From the NCBI GenBank assembly GCA_037074705.1, contig CM073590.1:116394100-116458099 (forward strand): DNA of 64,000 nucleotides, written 5' to 3'. The first letter of the stretch is position 1. The number at the start of each line of letters is the position of its first letter. Below are positions 60,621 to 64,000 of this stretch, piece after piece. The notes beneath the pieces are model-generated. The model ran no database searches and was not told the origin of the DNA. It saw nothing but the letters and a program-made list of their open reading frames with translations. The translations under genes and the position numbers were made by a program. Source of the stretch: Zhengitettix transpicula. Taxonomy: Eukaryota > Arthropoda > Insecta > Orthoptera > Tetrigidae.

Positions 60621-62523
60621 AGTAGGAATGTCCGATTTTCATTTCCAATACGATATTCTTTTAGTTTTTTGCAGAAGATAAACGACTAACTTTTGAAGAA
60701 TAAATGTTTTACCCTTAATAATTACCACGGAAAATTATTCTACACGCCAATAGAAAGCGACACGAACAAGCAAAAAATTTAAGAAACATAAAAGACCTCC
60801 GCATATTTCTAATATTTACCAATTTAGAGCTTGATAGGGCATATTAAAATATATTTAATTTCTTTCTTCCTAATTATTTTTTATAGTTTAAAACGTTGAT
60901 TCGAACACGGAATTTATTTCTAGAGGAAAATATAATTAAATTTAATTAGTATAAAAATTATGTTATTTTTAACGCATAAAATTGTTAAAGTATGCTAATC
61001 AATCAAAAGAAAATATGAATAAAAAATTATTTTCATCATTACATGTTAATTAAACTGCCTTATTCTCATAAGCAGTATTTTTAACCGTATATTAATGTCA
61101 ATATTATTATTTTCATTCTTTTATCTAACACTTAAGATCAAAGTGAGCCCCTACATTTTTCAAAATGGAAGGCATGGACATTTTAAGTTACGATTAAATA
61201 GCAGTGTTTAACTATCTAGTCACTATAAAGTCAATCATTGTGATAATTAATTTCCGTGTCATATCCTATTATTATGTCGCTGGATGGCCAAAACATAGAA
61301 GTCAATTTTATAATTTCTAGATAATCGTTAAATGCTCCTATTTCTCCTGCAATAATATTTCTAAACAGAACTCACGTGATCGTCTGTTAACCACAAAAAT
61401 GTTTCATGCCCCTTGCTTGGCAAAATAACATGAAAGAACGATGAAATTTAATGTTATCGGTTGTCTATAAATTCCCTTTTTTTGGGCCAGTTCTCCATGT
61501 TTTCTGAAAGATTCAGGAAGCATATTACACACTACTTATATTTTGAATATTGGTAAAACTATTTGTGCAAGGAATTTTCAGTAGGGTAAGTGCGAATGAA
61601 TGCAAATTATTTTTAATTAGATATTAATTTATTGATGATAAGTCTTCTGTTTAGCTAAGTCGTAAAAAAATAAACTCAATACTGAATATAAATACATAAT
61701 ACAATAATAAATATATTATTACATATGGAAAATGCAACAACAAATTATGAGTGACCTGTCATTTTATATAAATTAGAACAATAAGAAGCTATTTCTCTAC
61801 AGTCTACAATATACAATTAAATTAAGAATATATATATTTAAATCAGTCAAGTGTGGTTACAAAGCCATTTTGAAAACGTTCCTTAGTTCCAAATGAGAAA
61901 ATACCGAGGATAACATTACACGACCATTACACAGACAGTTAAGAATGTCATAATTGTACATGCGTTAAGTTTTACTAATAAATTAGTTAAAATGTCAGAC
62001 GATTGTTTACAAAACATCGTTTCCAAAATGGTGAATGTGACAGTACGTTCAGAGACTGTGACAAAATTTTATGAACGGTTCATATTTACAGATGTTAAGA
62101 GGTTTCAAGTGTTCATTAAGTACAACGTTAAATACTGTAGCATAGGAATGCATATAAGACACGATTTTCTATTCAAACGTACAATCTGAATAACTCCTGA
62201 ATTGTGAGACGTTTAAAGGTTTAAAATGAAATTCACATCCTCGCATATCTACTTGATAGAAGAAAAAACTAATCTAGTCAAGAAATTAGTATAATACAAA
62301 TTAAATAATGTGTGGATGGACCATGAGTATAAACAATGACAGCGTGGTGTGACATAAATTATATACACAATATAAATATTTTCCCGCTAACTGCAAAATA
62401 AATTAGGGACAGTTCTGATGTGACGGATGTTGCGGTCCAGAACGATGCGCTGAGAGTGGAGACGTTGAGTAGTGCGAGGCTGTAGGAACTAAAGAAGTAG
62501 TAAGGCCAGTGCAGAGGGATGCA
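60621..62523. other. AT-rich sequence up to the cysteine-rich gene
   Basis: Probably includes the 3' UTR of the minus-strand gene near 62.4-62.5 kb. The plus-strand frame 61992-62189 has no recognised motif. Confidence 0.4.
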
Positions 62524-62638
62524 CTACGAGGCGGAGGAACTCTCCGTCGAGGGCGTCTCTTTGCAACGGTACACGTACGCGCTCACAGACAAGTCATCGT
62601 CCGTGCGGAGGCACGACTTGCCCTTGGGGCACTGGCAT
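62524..62638 (-). CDS. Terminal coding exon of a cysteine-rich, probably secreted protein
   Basis: Last coding exon, 115 nt, read on the minus strand. It follows a pyrimidine-rich acceptor (CGTTTTTCCAG). The first base completes a Thr codon begun in the upstream exon, then 37 codons run to a TAG stop at 62524-62526. The peptide begins CQCPKGKSC, continues through an acidic TDDD stretch and AYVYRC, and ends in a Ser-rich tail. Phase, splice sites and stop all agree, and base composition is richer in GC than the surroundings. The spacing of cysteines and the aromatic AYVYRC motif look like a constrained extracellular disulfide domain. I do not recognise a named family, so no symbol is given. 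The 3' UTR should continue below 62524; I did not find a clear close poly(A) signal. Confidence 0.75.
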
Positions 62639-63302
62639 CTGGAAAAACGACAAAAATGCAACGATTATGCATGACGACAAAATAAATGACTAAATAATGA
62701 GTCAGAAAAGTAATTATATTTATTAACCAAAAAATATTAATATCACGACGTTTCGTTTTGTTTTGAGAAACCTCATCAGGTTGGACAGTTTTTAATAATT
62801 TTGTATACAATTCATAATTTAGAGGCAAGGTTCAGCTGCTTTGCCTGTTGCAACCGAAATGAATCTTTTTAAATTTCAAGTCTTGCTACTGTAAAACGAC
62901 TCTTACCCAAATTTTATTATTGCACTAGGTTCAAAAACATTTTTTCAAAAAATATTTAAACTCGTATCTCTAGACTGACACGGAATTTATTCTCAGGTGA
63001 TATTATAAATAAAATTATGGGACGAATAAGTGTTTTTATTGAGTTTTTAGCTTGGTAAGATTATCTCACTTATGGCAAAGCTGTAGCAGTGTTTGAGAGA
63101 AATTCAGGTAATATAAAAGTTGGGAGTCAAGTATTTTGGCATTTTAAAAAGCGGAATGTTTTTAGTTTTTCATTTCAAATGTTTCCGATTGTAAAATAAA
63201 AATTAACAGACTTCTCAAGAACCGATGAACTTCCAGGTGAAGTCGGTTCAGGAACTTTGGGTCAAATGAGGAAGGAGAAGTTAGTCCGCCTGTGATACTT
63301 AC
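62639..63302 (-). other. Intron between the two cysteine-rich-protein exons
   Basis: 664-bp phase-2 intron, with a GTAAGT donor and a TTTTTCCAG acceptor on the minus strand. It contains a hammerhead-like repeat motif on the same strand (core 62751-62779). The rest is AT-rich sequence in which I see no further gene. Confidence 0.7.
62735..62790 (-). repeat. Hammerhead-like motif inside an intron
   Basis: Minus strand: CCAACCTGATGAGGTTTC, a loop, then AAACGAAACGTCGTGATATT. The boxes CTGATGA (62773-62779) and GAAA (62751-62754) flank a GTTT/AAAC stem that sits where hammerhead helix II would be. It is the only copy with the canonical CTGATGAG box. Confidence 0.5.
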
Positions 63303-63421
63303 GTGTTTGGCATGAAGTAATCCACTCGGCGTGTGAAGGGGATGTAAACCGCCCACCCGCAAGGCGTGGTGCTCAGACACAGCTTGACCATGTTCCCAGA
63401 GGCCGACTCCGAAACGTCCCT
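63303..63421 (-). CDS. Penultimate coding exon of the same cysteine-rich protein
   Basis: Minus-strand exon of 119 nt. It follows the acceptor TTCCTTTGCAG and ends at a GTAAGT donor. Phase 0 at its start gives 39 codons plus two bases, which join the next exon in frame. The peptide starts RDVSESASGN, then KLCLSTTPCGWAVYIP, and ends in YFMPNT. With the downstream exon this makes six cysteines, an arrangement typical of a small secreted cystine-rich module. The signal peptide and first exon(s) are not visible: reading straight upstream from 63421 gives an open frame with a Met at 63515-63517, but it crosses the strong acceptor and is probably intron. The function is unknown to me. Confidence 0.75.
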
Positions 63422-64000
63422 CTGCAAAGGAAGATCACTCGGGTCAGCATCCAGACCTACATTGCACAACTCGTCGAAAGGAGAGGCGGCAGTGCGTAAA
63501 CACGACAGTAGTAACATCGGGTTTAAGGGGTTATCGCCTCGTAGATACGGCCCTTGGCGCTGATGAATGGGTCCTTACTACGCAGCAGTCTAAACAAACA
63601 TTTCCGGTCGTGCTTATCAGACCCGCGAGATTAATTACTCGCAACATTTTGCGCGCTTTGTGCCACCGCCGTCGCGTCTACTAATGTCACGCCGTTTTAT
63701 CACGATTCCTGGGAACAAGATTCGACTCGCGGGAATGCTGCAGCCTGACACTGATATGAGAAAACTTATTCCATGCTTTACTAAATCTTCGTATCACTAT
63801 TGGTTCCGGTAAAGTGCTTGCAAGTTATTTTCCAAGTAAAAGTAAAATAAAAACCATCTATTATGAATACATCCCTCACTGCTAACCAGTTACTTTATCT
63901 AAAAAACCGACGAAAAAATAAATATATTCAACAAAAATGACCACTTATAACGGTTTTAATCTCAATGAAGCCACTATTCTTTTTTATAGAAATGCAAATA
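63422..64000 (-). other. Probable upstream intron or 5' flank of the cysteine-rich gene
   Basis: This lies upstream of the exon at 63303-63421. It is richer in GC up to about 63760, then AT-rich. Short open frames occur on both strands, but none has a clear signal peptide and donor. An upstream exon could be hidden here. Confidence 0.35.

Noticed and set aside
63299..63517. Unspliced reading of the cysteine-rich exon starting at a Met upstream (MLLLSCLRTAAS)
   Set aside because: It would read through a strong acceptor (TTCCTTTGCAG); the hydrophobic start is too short for a convincing signal peptide.

Overview
The window reads as an AT-rich, repeat-dominated stretch of a eukaryotic genome. 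It is most likely an arthropod, probably an insect with a large genome. Supporting this are an apparently spliced gene with GT/AG introns, a deleted mariner element, Penelope-like (PLE) GIY-YIG endonuclease remnants, decayed non-LTR retrotransposons, tRNA-derived SINEs, Helitron-like ends, and LTRs sitting in (TA)n tracts. No species call is justified from sequence alone. There are no bacterial-type operons, no rRNA genes, no intact tRNA genes and no CRISPR array.

Layout. 0-3.2 kb: copies of a PLE-associated terminal segment, two of them as an inverted pair. 3.77-8.31 kb: a long Helitron-like unit with internal tandem and triplicated blocks. 8.8-9.8 kb, 14.2-18.0 kb, 30.2-30.7 kb, 37.2-37.7 kb, 43.5-44.7 kb, 48.6-49.0 kb, 51.1-51.7 kb and 52.6-52.9 kb: about 17 copies of one GC-rich, hairpin-dense, A-tailed retroposon, here called GCR. 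11.5-13.6 kb and 24.6-25.5 kb: LTRs with TGTA...TACA-type ends in (TA)n. 18.0-20.6 kb: a decayed LINE split by a 640-bp solo-LTR-like insertion with a GTAC target duplication. 34.7-35.6 kb: a mariner deletion derivative with both inverted repeats. 36.7-38.3 kb: an LTR-like fragment hit by a GCR copy. 38.76-39.3 kb: a decayed minisatellite. 41.3-42.05 kb: a second, short Helitron-like copy. 45.9-50.0 kb: LINE and PLE coding remnants. 50.4-58.3 kb: SINEs and LINE tails. 59.8-60.6 kb: another LINE tail.

The only convincing host gene is at the right edge, minus strand: the last two coding exons (63303-63421 and 62524-62638) of a conserved-looking, six-cysteine, probably secreted protein. Its start lies outside the window or in an exon I could not identify.

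The most interesting non-gene signal is the GCR retroposon. It has target-site duplications of 10-14 bp in three copies and 5' truncation in one. Its two subfamilies differ in primary sequence at one stem yet keep it paired (GGAGAG/CTCTCC against CCAGAGAG/CTCTCTGG), which suggests a folded RNA. Second is a recurrent hammerhead-ribozyme-like core (CTGANGA...GAAA) in the PLE-associated repeats, once just downstream of a GIY-YIG coding remnant, the place where PLEs are known to carry such ribozymes.
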